Source of the DNA: Schistocerca nitens
Lineage: Eukaryota > Arthropoda > Insecta > Orthoptera > Acrididae
Direction: 5' to 3'
Assembly (NCBI RefSeq): GCF_023898315.1
Contig: NC_064614.1
Coordinates: 500,170,109-500,234,108 of the forward strand
Length of the DNA stretch: 64,000 nt
Shown piece by piece: positions 1 to 11,530 of the stretch. The position numbers and the translations under genes were made by a program. Position 1 is the stretch's first letter. Each line of letters begins with the position of its first letter. The notes beneath the pieces are model-generated. The model made no database searches, was not told the origin of the DNA, and saw nothing but the letters and a program-made list of their open reading frames with translations.

Positions 1-1188
1 TCAAATTCTTGCCATTGATACAATCCTTTCTTATTGATCCAAGATACAAGATTTGTTAAAAATTTCGTAGCCTCGTCAGTATCATCTTCACATTGAAATA
101 ATAAAATTTTATTTAGCCAAGAAAGAGAATCTTGAAGAGTATAATAATATTCCCAGACATTTGTCGAATGAGAATAAAAAATATTATCTTCAGAACCAGA
201 GCACAATAAATTTTCTGTACCATGTAAATCCAATTCATTTATAGTTTTTTTTATACAATTCTAAGCCCATATCAAAAAATCGTTTGAATTTAGGGTCAAT
301 CAAATTAATAAAATATGGATGAGCAGATGGTATTACATTGACTATATTTTCAGGAGGGATACAATTATAACTTAATAAAAGGGATAGTACCTTTTTTGCT
401 GTTTTTTCAGCATTGCACCCTTTCCCTGTAACGATTGGCTGGCGCTTGCTATGAGGCCATTTACATGCTGCATCACTGGCGAGTCCGCTTCCACATTGAT
501 TAACATTTCCAGTGTCTTGCCCCTCCATTACTGTGAGGGACTGCTCGACGAAACTGTTCCATTGTATAATTTCAAGCTCACCAGGCAATCGCTTATCGGT
601 TCCTCTAAGCCGAACTTGTCCCCTACTTGGCCGTTTTTGCAAGTAGAGATATAAAAGAACATTGAGCCAGTCAATGTCTGACATGGCTGCGATTGCTCTA
701 GTGCGTGTTGTTGTTTTCTTAATTCGATTGGCAATAAATCCGTCAGTTCGAAACCTACAGCGGCACCGTCTTCATGAGTAGATACAGTCGTGTATGAGGT
801 GGATGTGGTCCCCATCATGTTTCCACATGATAATCTGGCCAGGGTAGGTTTGTGCAATGATATTAATTCGTCTACAGAATTCATCAACTTCGTTCTCTCC
901 TCTGAGGACAATAATGTCAGTGTAATACCATCTTTCAGAGATCTCAGATATTCGGAGAAGCTCTGGAAACCAAAGGACGAGACTAATGAAGAACTTTCGA
1001 ATTGAGTCAAATAGTTCAAAATGGTAAAGATGTATTCGCCTAAGAGTCCATCTCTCTGTGCCAGCTTGCAATTCAATCTTGTCATTAAGTGTATCATTGC
1101 CTTCAAGGACGGTGTTGGTATTTCTGCTTCCAAGAGAGTGAAGATCGTCTGGACGGCTTCCAACAGATTCTCCATTACAAATCTGCAA
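1..1188 (-). pseudogene. NS1/NS2-like region of an endogenous densovirus fossil (cut by the window edge)
   Basis: Two overlapping frames follow the NS3-like gene on the minus strand, as NS1 and NS2 do in ambidensoviruses. One carries the motif HIHLIHDC preceded by a tryptophan-lysine-histidine context. This matches the HUH nickase motif of densovirus NS1, the rolling-hairpin replication initiator. The other (528-1175) opens at the ATG overlapping the NS3 stop and resembles NS2. NS1-like coding signal (DWLNVLLYLY, later QWQEF) runs on to base 1, so the helicase half and the capsid genes would lie outside the window. The copy is broken, with several breaks in the visible part, so it is an old insertion. 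Confidence 0.72.
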
Positions 1189-1837
1189 ACAACAAATCAG
1201 CTATATCAGCGTCGTCTTCCTCTGAATCCGATACACTGCTTAACGAGCCACCACAACGTACACTTCTGAACAATGGAGTATTTGCACAAAACATGCACCA
1301 AAGACTATACAGTTTAACATGTGGTGGACAAGTTACCCCATATGAAAATGATGGTGTCTTAGTTACCATATTAATTTTCATTTCAATAAGAAGTGGTTGC
1401 AGTAGCATGTTTTGCCATGAATCGGATAATTTATATAAACAGTTCTCACAAACAGTATATACAAAATGCTTGTTAGTTACTTCGTAAAAAAATACTTTGA
1501 TTTTGAATCTACTTTGCCAGAATGTACAAATGTCAAAAGAAGACATTGTGATTAAACCAAGTGTTTCCCATGGAATTGGAATTCCTGCTCTTATTTTTCC
1601 ACAAGCTTCTAATGCATCATTTATGATCTCACAAATCATTGGAACATTCTCACTTTTATTAAATATATAACATTCTGGCAACCTATACGAATTTAACATG
1701 AAATTAAATTTCGAAACACGAAATTCCAACAGAATATCTTCCCATATAGTTTGTATTACATCTAATTGAAAAACATCCAACGCATTTTGCAGTCTTCCAC
1801 AAACAGCAATTCGTGCAAGTTTGTACAAAGTTTCCAT
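1175..1837 (-). pseudogene. NS3-like frame of an endogenous densovirus fossil
   Basis: A 220-residue frame starts at an ATG at 1837, about 105 nt downstream of a TATA box on the same strand. It has paired cysteines (CENC near the middle, CMFC towards the end) and an acidic tail. In ambidensoviruses NS3 is the first non-structural gene after the left telomere, and its C-terminal cysteines are conserved. Its stop codon overlaps the next ATG as TAATG, the compact spacing expected of a parvovirus. The family call comes from gene order, cysteine pattern and the neighbouring replication-protein frame. Treated as a fossil. Confidence 0.7.
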
Positions 1838-1941
1838 TGTAATAGAAGTGTACTTACTATTTCTGGCAGCTCGTTAGCGACAATAGAAGTTGTCGAAGTC
1901 GATTCAGAGGACATAATGTACAGACGACAATACCATGCCCC

Positions 1942-1948
1942 TTATATA
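1942..1948 (-). promoter_or_regulatory. TATA box of the densovirus-like fossil (P9-type position)
   Basis: TATATAA reads on the minus strand about 105 nt upstream of the NS3-like ATG. In ambidensoviruses the left promoter lies just inside the telomere and drives NS3, NS1 and NS2. Position and spacing fit. Whether it is active in the host cannot be told. Confidence 0.55.
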
Positions 1949-2050
1949 CTGGAGTGGTTGCTAACCAACTTCAGTTATCAATACTCATATGTCTGTCACT
2001 CCAAAAAGAAAACTTTTATACGTGCCAACCTTTTGCTGGCGTGGGTGCTT

Positions 2051-2088
2051 GCTCAGATAATTGTTCTAAAAGGACAAATTATCTCAGC
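2051..2088. repeat. Hairpin behind the densovirus-like promoter
   Basis: GCTCAGATAATTGTTC pairs with GGACAAATTATCTCAGC across a short A-rich loop, with about 14 of 17 positions matched. It lies about 100 bp outside the TATA box, where the inverted terminal repeat of a densovirus genome would be. Confidence 0.6.
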
Positions 2089-2142
2089 GGGATAGGGACC
2101 GCCGCCATGCTGACCCTGGGGGCCCCGGTGGGTAAATGACCT

Positions 2143-2195
2143 TGGGCGCTCATGAAACGAAGACATGACGACTCGTCTTCATGTTTCGAGCGCCT
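2143..2195. repeat. Imperfect hairpin with a reversed inner block
   Basis: The outer stem GGCGCTC/GAGCGCC and an inner stem GAAGAC/GTCTTC flank seven-base blocks (ATGAAAC and ATGTTTC) that do not pair in register. It lies between the densovirus-like fossil and gypsy-like integrase sequence. It may be the outermost remnant of the viral telomere, or chance structure in the gypsy fossil. Confidence 0.45.
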
Positions 2196-2204
2196 ATTTA
2201 TAAT

Positions 2205-5200
2205 CTATTCAAACTGAGGGACATAGTCTATCCACTTGATATGTTTTATAGAACAGTGTACCTGAGTGAGTTTACCGGCTTTGCGGAAGCGTCTTTCTGT
2301 AGGGTTACCTGCAGTGTCAGAGACACTGGTCCAATGGATGGTAATTCCATACTGCTGCTGCAACTGTGGGCTGTTATCCGATAATGGAATTACAGTGAAT
2401 TCTGTCCATGAGTCAAACAACTGCCTTTCCCTACTCTGCTCTGCAACTTCTGTTTCAGCTGACCTGGTGTATCAGGTCTGTTCGCAGAAGAGCAGACCAC
2501 TATCCTAATGTTTGAGAGTTGAAAGCTTAACCCAGGTGCTGCACATTGGTTGGGGGTATTCATGAAGGCTATACTGAGGAATAGCATTTCTTGTCTGCAT
2601 ATACCTTAAGGGTTTCACAGGACTGCAGAACTCTCTTCCTCCCACCTGCATAAATATTACTTATTGCATCCATGTTTCAACCGGTCATCACCTAAAGTAC
2701 AGGTACTGATGGTTGACCCATAATGAGTGCCTGTTGAAACCAAATTATTCCCTGAGTGGATAATTCAGTTACATGATCCTCTTCAACCAGTATGTCTACT
2801 AACAGAGTAAAGCTCCTCTCCCTTTCCAGATCACTAGACACAGTAGTGGCTGTAGATCATCTGTGCTCCCTATTTTTCCAAACAACCATTATAAATAGAA
2901 TCCATCACCAGTGGTAGCACAACTTCACCACATTTTGTGGCAGCATGCATTGCCAATGGTTTGACATCCGTTTTCTACCTCTGATGTTTTCGAACCATAC
3001 TGACATTACATTTCCTTCAATTTGATTAGGTGGGTGCTAAGTACTACTTTGGTTTCGCCCCAGACTGATTGTTCACCCTGCGTGGTCCTGCTCTTGGTCT
3101 GACTGTCAGAATTCAGTGTCCTAATGATAAGACAGTTTTGTCTGTATTTAATTAACTTACATTGAGTATGCTCCTCTCAGAAATTGTCCAATGTAGAGAG
3201 AATTCCAAAAATAATTCAATATCAGTACTAGAAACAGTCATCACCAATTTCCAGCCCATTTAGACATCATTTTATAGGTAATTGGAATCATTTCTTCTAT
3301 TGGCTGGTCTCGAAGACATACCACATAGACCTTGCACAAAGGGAACTCTCTGAGAGTCCTGCTGCTCGAACTTTATGCCTGGATGGTCATTAAAGTACAT
3401 TTCACCATCTTCTGATGTGCCTGGCTCCAGTATTGGACAGTTTAGTAGTACAAAGTTTGGTGTAATGATGGCTGATAGAAAAGTGTGAGTGAGCGGCTCT
3501 CTGCTGGAGGTGGTGGAAAGTGCATATTATTCTTTATTTCCAAATGAAAATAAAATGAAGAGCAGTGTGTCTGCAGCAGGCCGATGGCAGGTGGTGAGTG
3601 TTGACCGTGCACCTGTGCATACTGGCACAGATATGCATACACGAGCATTTTCCATGGAGACGAACAGTAGCATATAGCTCTGCTGTCTCTCTGGATTGCA
3701 ATGGATGACTGCTACTTAGGATGGCTGGGCAGCAACTGAGAAGCCAATAGCTGGGGTCGGCAGGCCTGCCTAGCGGAGATGCCCAGGATCATGAACATAA
3801 AACTGCAGGGTGGAGAGTGGCACGATTCCTGGCTGGATCTCACTATATGCATCAGACCTGGCAGGTTAGAGGCTGTCAGGGCTTGGGCGGTCAGGCAGCA
3901 GTCAGCAGTTCACAGCCCAGTGACGGCGGTGATTGTCGCAGCTGCATCATGAATACAGTGTCAACTGCTACAGGCTGAGGGTCATGCATGATCCAGCTGT
4001 ACTGATAAAAGACTGGCCGCAGCATTTTACATACAGCTCTGGAGCTGAGTGCATGGAAGATGTACCACATGGAAGTCTCCAAATTGGTGGTCAGTGTTCT
4101 GGGTGTGTGTGATATGATGCAGGAGGAGGTTAGCACAAGGAGTGTCCTGGCAGTGGACGGTGCTGTTGTCAGCAGGTTATTGACTGCAGCTGTTGGTAGC
4201 TGCTTCACTGTAGTTGCAGCTATGGGCACAGGCTGTGGTCCATGCCACTACACTGGGCAGTACTTGCTGGTAATCTGCCAACCAAGACTCTCATTTGAAG
4301 TAAGATGCTGACTAAGTATACTTAGTTATCTTTGGGAACAAAAGTTCACCATCTGATACCAATCACTAAAGTTCTGTAGAAAATCAACAGAGTGGAATTT
4401 TGAATTAATTCCCCTGAATGTGGAGGAATGTAAGGGGAGTGCTAAGGCTGAACATTGTTCACTGCTCAGAAGCATGAAAATTCCTTGTGAGGAAAAAGGT
4501 CAATGGTTTGAACCTGCCAGAATCATCATGGCTCTTTCCATAGATATGTAGGAGCTGTCTTGATTTCTGATTTGTGGCTCAGTGACTGTAGCAAGAGAGG
4601 AAACAACATCCACAGCTGTAGTTGTGGGCACAGGCCATAGCCATTCCAGGTAACACTGGGGCTGATAAAACATTAGTGGCTTCAGCTAACCTCTCATTAC
4701 TGCCAACTTTAAAGGCCTGCCCTTATGGAGAAACTGCATCATGTGCTACAGACAAGGGCACAATCATGCCAAGTCCTGAAATTCATCAGTCTGCAGTAAC
4801 ACTTAATATTTCTGCACTCGGTTTATCAGACAACTTTTTCCCAAGTTCACTATAATGTGCCTCAATTTCTCTAACTGTCCCTCAGTGTAATCTACTATGG
4901 TTTCTATGGTGCACAACATCTCAGTGTGTCCCATCATAATTGTGCCAGCTTCACCAACCTATTCACTCAGGACTCTAACATAACATTTTGAAAATCTATC
5001 TGTTGAGCAACTGAAAGCACTTTCTCATCTACTCCGGGGAATTTATGATCAACAAAACTCAATTTAGAATCAATGTTAGTAACTCCTTGCAGTCTGGAAG
5101 CAACTTGTCTAACAGTTCTCCCAGTATCCTCAAACTTAAGAGCCTAGACATTTACACAGTTTGAAAACATGTTGCTGTGAGCCTGAAAGACTTCGGCGAA

Positions 5201-5490
5201 TGAATCATTAATTGCTGAAAAAACTTTTTTGCCAATATTTTTCAGTCTCAATTTTAGTGTTTTGTGCATCTAATTTGTCTTCTGACTTCAAGTCTCATGC
5301 ACCTAATTTTGTGATACATCTAGCAATTTGCGCTTCTGACTTAGCAAGATTGGCATCTAACATAGCACCATACACATGTATAGCAACAAACAGTGAATCA
5401 AATATAGCTTGTATAACATTATTGATAACAGCTTGTTGTGAAGATATACTCACTTTTTGTTGAGTAAAGAGTGCAGCTGGCGGCATCAAG
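2205..5490 (-). pseudogene. Old Ty3/gypsy-like LTR-element fossil, no clear ends
   Basis: The part near 2205-2420 reads like a gypsy integrase core: GNPTERRFRKAG, then KWIDYVPQFE. It matches in layout the GNMSERIMRE...FENVINN stretch of the young gypsy element at 20.4-21.4 kb. The part near 4860-5490 reads like a coiled-coil gag segment (repeated alanine and isoleucine heptads, AKSEAQIARCITK). Order on the minus strand (gag, then integrase) agrees. Many breaks, no long terminal repeats found, so very old. The middle 3-4.8 kb has no recognisable domain. Confidence 0.45.
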
Positions 5491-6469
5491 GGATATTCAT
5501 TGAATCCCTCGACATGAACTGTGTCATATTGGTGTCATCTTCAGTGGTGGGCGTTGCCTACCTGGGTGGTGTGATCTTGATGGCCAGGTTGAAGGTGGCT
5601 GGTAGCCATCAGCAGCCATGACTTCTTGGACAACCGGCAGCTGCTGAGGTCAGGTCAGTAGCCAGTTGCAGTAGCAGCAGCTGTATTCACTGAAACAAAG
5701 GTTTTGCATACAGTGGTTGTGTGGGGGCCAATGCTGTATGGGGCAGATGGCCTACTGTCAACTGAACTGACCATTTTGCTCGGCAATCCCTACCTCAAGG
5801 CTAGACAGTTACAGAATGTAACATCTTGAAAAGACTCATTTTCCCTCTCTTGGGAGGAGGTGGGATGAAAGTAAGATCTTCACGTATAGAGCCTTGGGCT
5901 AGTGATAAACGCCACTAAGAGCTTGGTCGGGTTCGGCTTGACAGAAGGGTGCGTAGGTTATTTCTCCTCTAAAGAAAATGACTCACAAGCAAGACTGCCT
6001 CACAGATTTGACATTAACGGTAACCTAGGCAGGCCCTGTCACAGTCACCACATTTATAGCACTTGTAGTTTGAAGAGATGCAAATTAAGCAAATGAATAA
6101 GCTGTCCTGACTGTTACAATTTCCCTGTTAACAGGTGAAAGAAATCTACTTTCAGATATTCTGTCCACTGACTATGGAGACTTTGGATTCCTTTTCTTAC
6201 TACACGTATATCTGTTGCCAGAATTAAAAAGGCACAGGGGAAAGCTAAAAACAAGTTACAGACAAGCAGTTAAAGGAATTAATGTATAGCGATCTTTAAG
6301 AACAGATTAAATGTGAGGTAGTCTTGTTACCCTACAGAATGACATCAACCCACAATTCTGCATCACTTGTTGGTAAGCTTCTACCATAATAAAAGCTAAC
6401 AACATAAGAAACACAATAAAACAATGAATAATAGATCATACAATGCAAACTTTCGTGGCTGATATTTAT
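5491..6469. other. Unassigned DNA
   Basis: No coding signal or repeat recognised. The GC-rich 5500-5800 part has short tandem-like GCAGC/CAGTAGC words and may belong to the gypsy-like fossil on its left. Confidence 0.3.
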
Positions 6470-6583
6470 GATATTGCTGATATTTGGTTTATTGGCATAA
6501 GGCTGTGGTTCCAGTCATAATTAGGCAATGAATTATGCCTTGGACCTTGACCTTATGCCTATAAATCAAATATCAGCAATATC
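6470..6583. repeat. Short foldback (MITE-like), 33-bp arms
   Basis: Arms 6470-6502 and 6551-6583 are reverse complements at 31 of 33 positions. The loop holds a second small inverted pair (CATAATT/AATTATG). No coding potential and no clear target duplication. Confidence 0.65.
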
Positions 6584-6689
6584 AAATAACAGATCTTCCA
6601 TTCCCCATAAGTTACATTCACTGAATTAGTATCAACTTCTGGGAGTAATCAATGAGAGCTCCAGGTTGGCCTTGAGAAGTACAGGAGCC

Positions 6690-7391
6690 AGACACAAGAT
6701 TACTATTTATTAGTTTCTCCATGTGGTTACCATGCCAACATCAGTGAATGTGTGTAACCTATTTGTCTCGAAGCAACATGTCAGATGGGAAGTACTTTAA
6801 CTTATTGTTGCTTGCCCAGTGCCATTGCTGCCAGTTACGTGTCATTAGCATACAAAAAGGAAATGGCTTTATGTAAATAGTCAGAAGATATTTATATACT
6901 TAATAGTACTGGACCAACTGCTGACCTCCAGGAACACCGTGCATTGTTCCTATAAATTTTGATTGGAAGTGTACTGTTTCACCACATCTGGACTTGTTTC
7001 TGACTTCAACAAACTACCTCCTCCTATTTAGGTAACTGCTGAAACAACTGTGAGCAGTGACATGTATCCCATACTGGAATAGTTTTTGTTGATTAACCAT
7101 GTCAAAAATCTTTGTCAGATCAGGAAAAGACCAATACCTAGTCATTTGTTATCCACTAAGTTTGTGCAGTGTCTATAAATTTAGAGCATGCTGTGTTGTT
7201 TAATTTTTATGAAGTCCAAACTGGGCTGCTGAAAGAATCGTATTTTTGTCCAAGAGACATTTCATGTCAGCAGCTACAGCATTAACACTTTCACAAAACA
7301 CAGAGAGCATTGTTGTAATTACTAATCTCATTTCTTTTACCTTTTTTATACAGGGATAACTATTTTTTGCTGTTTCTAATGAGATGGGATG
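6690..7391 (-). pseudogene. Jockey/CR1-type LINE reverse transcriptase fossil, downstream half
   Basis: On the minus strand the conceptual translation contains KGKRNEISNYRPISLLSVF, QFGLHKN, FDMVNQQKLF, YLNRRRQFVEV and a degenerate FADD-like YANDT, in the order of the fingers-palm blocks of Jockey/CR1-clade reverse transcriptases. Frames change several times and stops are frequent, so this is dead. It continues on the far side of the palindromic mariner at 8274. Confidence 0.7.
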
Positions 7392-7393
7392 TA

Positions 7394-8271
7394 AGAGGGT
7401 TGGAACTTTAATAGTGGCAATGATTTATTTATAGCTCATACAAAATAGATACGTGTTTCAAAGTTTTACTAACCTTCAAAGTAGTCACCAGCATTGTGTA
7501 TAACCCGTTGCCAGTGATGTGGAAGTCTTCGGATACTCTTAGTAGTAACAGTTGTGTTGATAGTTCGAGAGGTGCAGTCTATTGCCCAACGAATTTGTAG
7601 TAGTTCTGAAGTAAATGCCGTGAAGTGTTTCCTTCAGTTCAGATATCGAGTTGAACTTACGTGCGCTTAAGTCAGGGGAGTGCATTAGGTGGTATAGCAT
7701 TTAGCAGTCCCATCAGTCAAACAAATCAGTAACAGCTTGCACTGTACGTGCTTGAGCATTGTCCTGCAAAATGATGGTCACGTCCTGCAGAAAGTGTCAT
7801 TGCTTCTGTCTCTATGCTGGTCATTTTTGGAACACAACCTACAACCAGCCTAGAGACAGAAGTGATGACACTTTCTGCAGGACCTGACCATCATTTTGCA
7901 GGACAGTGCTCAAGCACGTACAGTGCAGGTTGTTACTGATTTGTTTGACTGATGGGGCTGCTAAGTGCTATACCACCTACTGCACTCCCATGACTTAAGC
8001 CCTCGTGAGTTTGACTTGATTTCTAAACTGAAGGAAACACTTCATGGCATTTGCTTCAGAACTACTACAAATTCGTCTGGCAATAGATTGCGCTGCTCGA
8101 ACTGTCAACACAACTGGCACTGCTAAGAGTATCCTATGACTTCCATGTCACTGGCAACGGGTTATACACAATGCTTGTGACTGCTTTGAAGGTCAGTAAA
8201 ACTTTGAAACATGTATCTATTTTGTACAAGCTGTAAATAAATAATTACCACTATTAAAGCTCCAAACCTCT
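7394..8271. mobile_element. Palindromic mariner-like element (two inverted transposase tails)
   Basis: Two arms of about 430 bp (7394-7835 and 7850-8271) are reverse complements at roughly nine of ten positions and meet at a short AT-rich centre. Each arm reads inward-out as the C-terminal part of a mariner transposase: QDNA..TVQAVTDLFD, HSPDLS, SELKETLHGI, LPHHWQRVIHNAGDYFEG. Ends begin AGAGGGTTGGAACTTTAATAG and are flanked by TA at 7392-7393 and 8272-8273. Removing the element plus one TA rejoins the surrounding LINE frame (FGKGI then HPISLETAKNS), which fixes the boundaries. It has no N-terminal half, so it is non-autonomous. Confidence 0.8.
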
Positions 8272-8273
8272 TA

Positions 8274-8770
8274 TATACCTTTTCCAAACCACATATTGAT
8301 AATATACCAATGAGGCCCACTAATGGGGTGAGAGCATTTATAAAATCAAAAACAAGGATTTGCATCGGGACCAACAGATATTTTTTCCTTAATATTTGTT
8401 TGTATCATTTTCTCTGTTTCATTCAGTGTTATTGGAAATAAAACTAATGATGCCAGACTGTTGTTGAGGGATGCTGTGGGTCTTTTTTTTAATTTTTGTT
8501 CATGAGATTATAATCTGCAATTGTTGAAATGTATTTTTGAACTTTGTTACTAAAAAGACACAACAGATATGATATTGCGTTTTGGAATTTAGAGACTTCT
8601 TTCCCTGACATTTGACTTTCTTCCTGTAATGTTATTCACAGTATTCCACATAGTTGTACATTTGGATGAAGAGCTTGAAATTTCAGGTAGATCATTGTGT
8701 GCTTCCTTCCAGTTTCATCATTTTCTTAAATAAGTTTGACTTTCTCTAGTAGGATCCGAATTCATTGATA
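8274..8770 (-). pseudogene. Jockey/CR1-type LINE fossil, upstream half
   Basis: This is the minus-strand continuation of the LINE beyond the palindromic mariner. It includes FPITLNETEKMIQTNIKEKISVGPD and HIINMSFGKGI-like blocks, the region just ahead of the reverse transcriptase fingers. Further upstream, to about 8770, there is helical, lysine-rich sequence typical of the linker. Heavily decayed. Confidence 0.6.
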
Positions 8771-9680
8771 CTGCTTGCCTTTTGTCTTACTTGTTATGTG
8801 CTGTAATCTCATTTATTTTCACAATGTTATAGAAACATTTGCAATACAAGCACTTTCATTTTTGGACACGTGGTAAGTGTCAGTGGAAGTTCTGCATGGA
8901 ACTGTCAGACATTTCATCTAAAAATTGAAAGATGTTACTCCATTTTTATTTCTGCATAAGTAGATTTAATTAAGGGTATTGCTATCATCATAGTTTGTGG
9001 ATTTCATAGTGAGGATTGTTGGTAGTGGTGTATCATGAGGTAATGGAGAATGTATCATAAGGGCTTTGTAGTATGATAAGCCTATCTCGATCACATTCAC
9101 AGAGCAAAACATGAAATAAGGCAAAGGTGACCACTCACCTATATCAGATCGATGCAGGGCGCAAAGAAACAAGCAATAGAAAACTTTATTTACACTAGCT
9201 TTCGAGCTCTTGGTCTTGAACAAGAGCCCAAAAGTTAGTACTGATTTCTGTTACTTATTTCTGTGTATCACACATTTATTTAATGTAGTCAAGTGGTTGT
9301 CTTTTCCTTATTTTATGTGTTTTCCCATCCATGAATTTCCGTTATTGTTAAACATCCACAGATCAATTAAAGTTGGTTGCTTCTTGGTTGAAACAGCTGT
9401 TAATATGGAGGGATGACATTACTTTTACATCATGATTAAATGAGTATGCCAGATTTAAAAACTTTTTCGTCATGTACATTAAGAAAGTTGAAGTTAAAAT
9501 CCTCTCATAATCCATCAGTCTGTTTTTCATATCTTTCAAGTAGCTTGAATATGGTATTACAAAATACAGAATAATTTCCAGGAGGAGATCTATAAGCAGA
9601 AATAATATACTGGTACAGATTAAAATAAGTTTGTTAAATCCATGATAATTCCTTTTCTGTACAAAACAGTGGTTGACAGG
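8771..9680. other. AT-rich DNA with a decayed foldback near 9085-9340
   Basis: Around 9100-9340 an imperfect inverted pair (AAATAAGGCAAAGGTGACCAC against the complement of GTGGTTGTCTTTTCCTTATTT) surrounds TCGAGCTCTTG/CAAGAGCCCA. This resembles an old member of the foldback families common in locusts. Nothing else is recognised. Confidence 0.35.
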
Positions 9681-10470
9681 CTCACCCTAGGGGTCAACAA
9701 TGATCTGTGGTGAGAGTGTTCAGGCTACAGTCCTTTGGTGTAGTGGGTTCCCTGGATATTAAATAGGATTTATATCTGAGGAATGTGGTGCCCATTCTGA
9801 GCACATGATGTCCATACATTGCAAGCGCTCATCCACCTTGTGTGTAGTTACGCATTATCACCCGTCTGATGGAACTCAGGTCCATAAGAGCTCCAAAACA
9901 CAAACAAATCATTTTAGTATGTCGTCAATACAGCATCACAATGTACTTAGGAAATCCACATAGAGGTGTATGTGTTCGCTAACATTAAGCTGCACAAGAT
10001 GATAGCACAGGGCTGTCATATCAGTTTTTTCCGCAATATTTGTTGGTTTACAACATGTTCAAGCAGTTTGCCAGACGAACATGTGAAGACTCACTCTTGA
10101 GGCTGACTCACCTATGAATAAAACTCTAACCTACTGTTCTGGAATTCACGTGTGATGGACAAGTAGTCACATTACTGAGGCAAGCGATTCTTTTATATTA
10201 AGGAGACTTGCTTGATGAGTCACCAAGCTGCTAGAGAACATCCTGAAACCAACAATATAGAGCCTGACATGGTCTTTGAATCATGGTGTGGTATGTATGT
10301 ATCGCCATAGTCTGCAGGCATTGCAAGCAAGATAACAATACCGGTGCTGGATTGTGGCATGTGATTAGCCTTGCCCATAATGCCATTGAATATTTGCTCC
10401 TTCCTTTCATCTTCTCGACAGCCACAAGATAATGTTACAGTAGACAACATTGTACTCCCTGGCCACTTTA
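9681..10470 (-). pseudogene. Possible decayed Tc1/mariner-superfamily remnant
   Basis: The plus strand shows antisense-like phrasing of a transposase C-terminus (GGATTTATATCTGAGGAATG, GTGGTGCCCATTCTGAGCA), as seen for the catalytic-domain stretch of insect Tc1-like elements. No intact motif survives and no ends were found, so this is weak. Confidence 0.25.
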
Positions 10471-10659
10471 CGTCAGCCCCCTTCTCCCCCTGCCATTCTG
10501 TATCTCTATGCTTAGGAAGAAAAAATTGAAGTTGACACTGTATTAACCTTGATTTGTTTCATGTTTTTTTCTTGGATTATATCCACCATAAACTGAACTA
10601 CCTGACCATTTAATATTATTAGATTATATGTCAATACTTATCAGTAAGTTCTTCACATA

Positions 10660-11040
10660 TAGGGTAACTCAAAAGGTTGAACAAAAATTGAAGAAGCTGA
10701 TAGAGGAGTCGAAATACAGCTACTTTAGAATGGGAACTTGAAGTCTTTGCAGTAATCCTGAGCAAGTGAAAGCTTTGGAATGTCAGGAACAACAAGCACA
10801 ATCAATGCACAAGTGCTGTAAGTACAGCAAAGATAATTTACTGTTTATTGAACATTGTTATGCATTAAAAAAGGTGTCAAAAATGTTGACCACCACATTA
10901 ATACAGGCATAATATCTCCTTAGAAAATTGTGGCTAGGGATTGCACGAACCTTAAGAGATGCTCCAAGTATTCTGGCTAAAAATTTTTCACCATTGGGAA
11001 CTGGTGTCACATACATGAGGCTTTTGATACAACCCCAGGG

Positions 11041-11071
<31 letters not shown>

Positions 11072-11530
11072 ATCAAGACGTGACAGATCACTGGTATGAA
11101 GTAATCACGCAACTGGATTTCCCCTTCGGATCTGGCACCAGGCATATGTGCCATTAAGTTCATCGTGTGCTTGCACAGAAAAGTGTGTAGGTGCTCTGCT
11201 GAGTTGCATCCATGTCTGACACCAATACATTGTCCTAAAGTTCTGAAAGAACTTGTTTGATGAAGACATCATAACTCACTCCATTCAGACATCGTAGTGG
11301 GAGATGTGGTCCAGTCACATGATTGCAAGTAATACCAGCTCATGCATTCAGTGCAAACCACTGTTGGTTGTGGTGTCCGACTGGGATGCAAGGATTGTGC
11401 TTTGTCCAGATGTTGCTGTTGTGGCAATTAAAGAACCTGTTTCTCATGAACCTGAGACTCAAGAAGTTGGAAACTCTGTACGTCTTCTACAACCATTCAT
11501 AATTACATTCTTGCTCTGATTTTGATACAA
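10660..11530 (-). pseudogene. Decayed Tc1/mariner-like transposase (DUF4817-associated type)
   Basis: Minus-strand fragments read AGITCNHVTGPHLPLRCLNG then VFIKQVLSEL, and WGCIKSLMYVTPVP then ARILGASLKVRAIP. These match the central and C-terminal parts of the insect transposases often found with a DUF4817 helix-turn-helix domain. A 30-base A run (11041-11070) lies where the last catalytic block should be, and no complete triad remains. A possible end motif GGGTAACTCAAAAGG lies near 10662. Confidence 0.5.
11041..11070. repeat. Poly(A) run, 30 bases
   Basis: Uninterrupted A tract inside the decayed transposase. In the sense of that gene it is poly(T), so it is not a retrotransposon tail of that gene. 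Confidence 0.95.

Noticed and set aside
3900-4860. Tandem duplication of a GTGGGCACAGGC-containing segment near 4200 and 4620
   Set aside because: Only short, scattered similarity between the two stretches. It does not hold up beyond about 60 bp.
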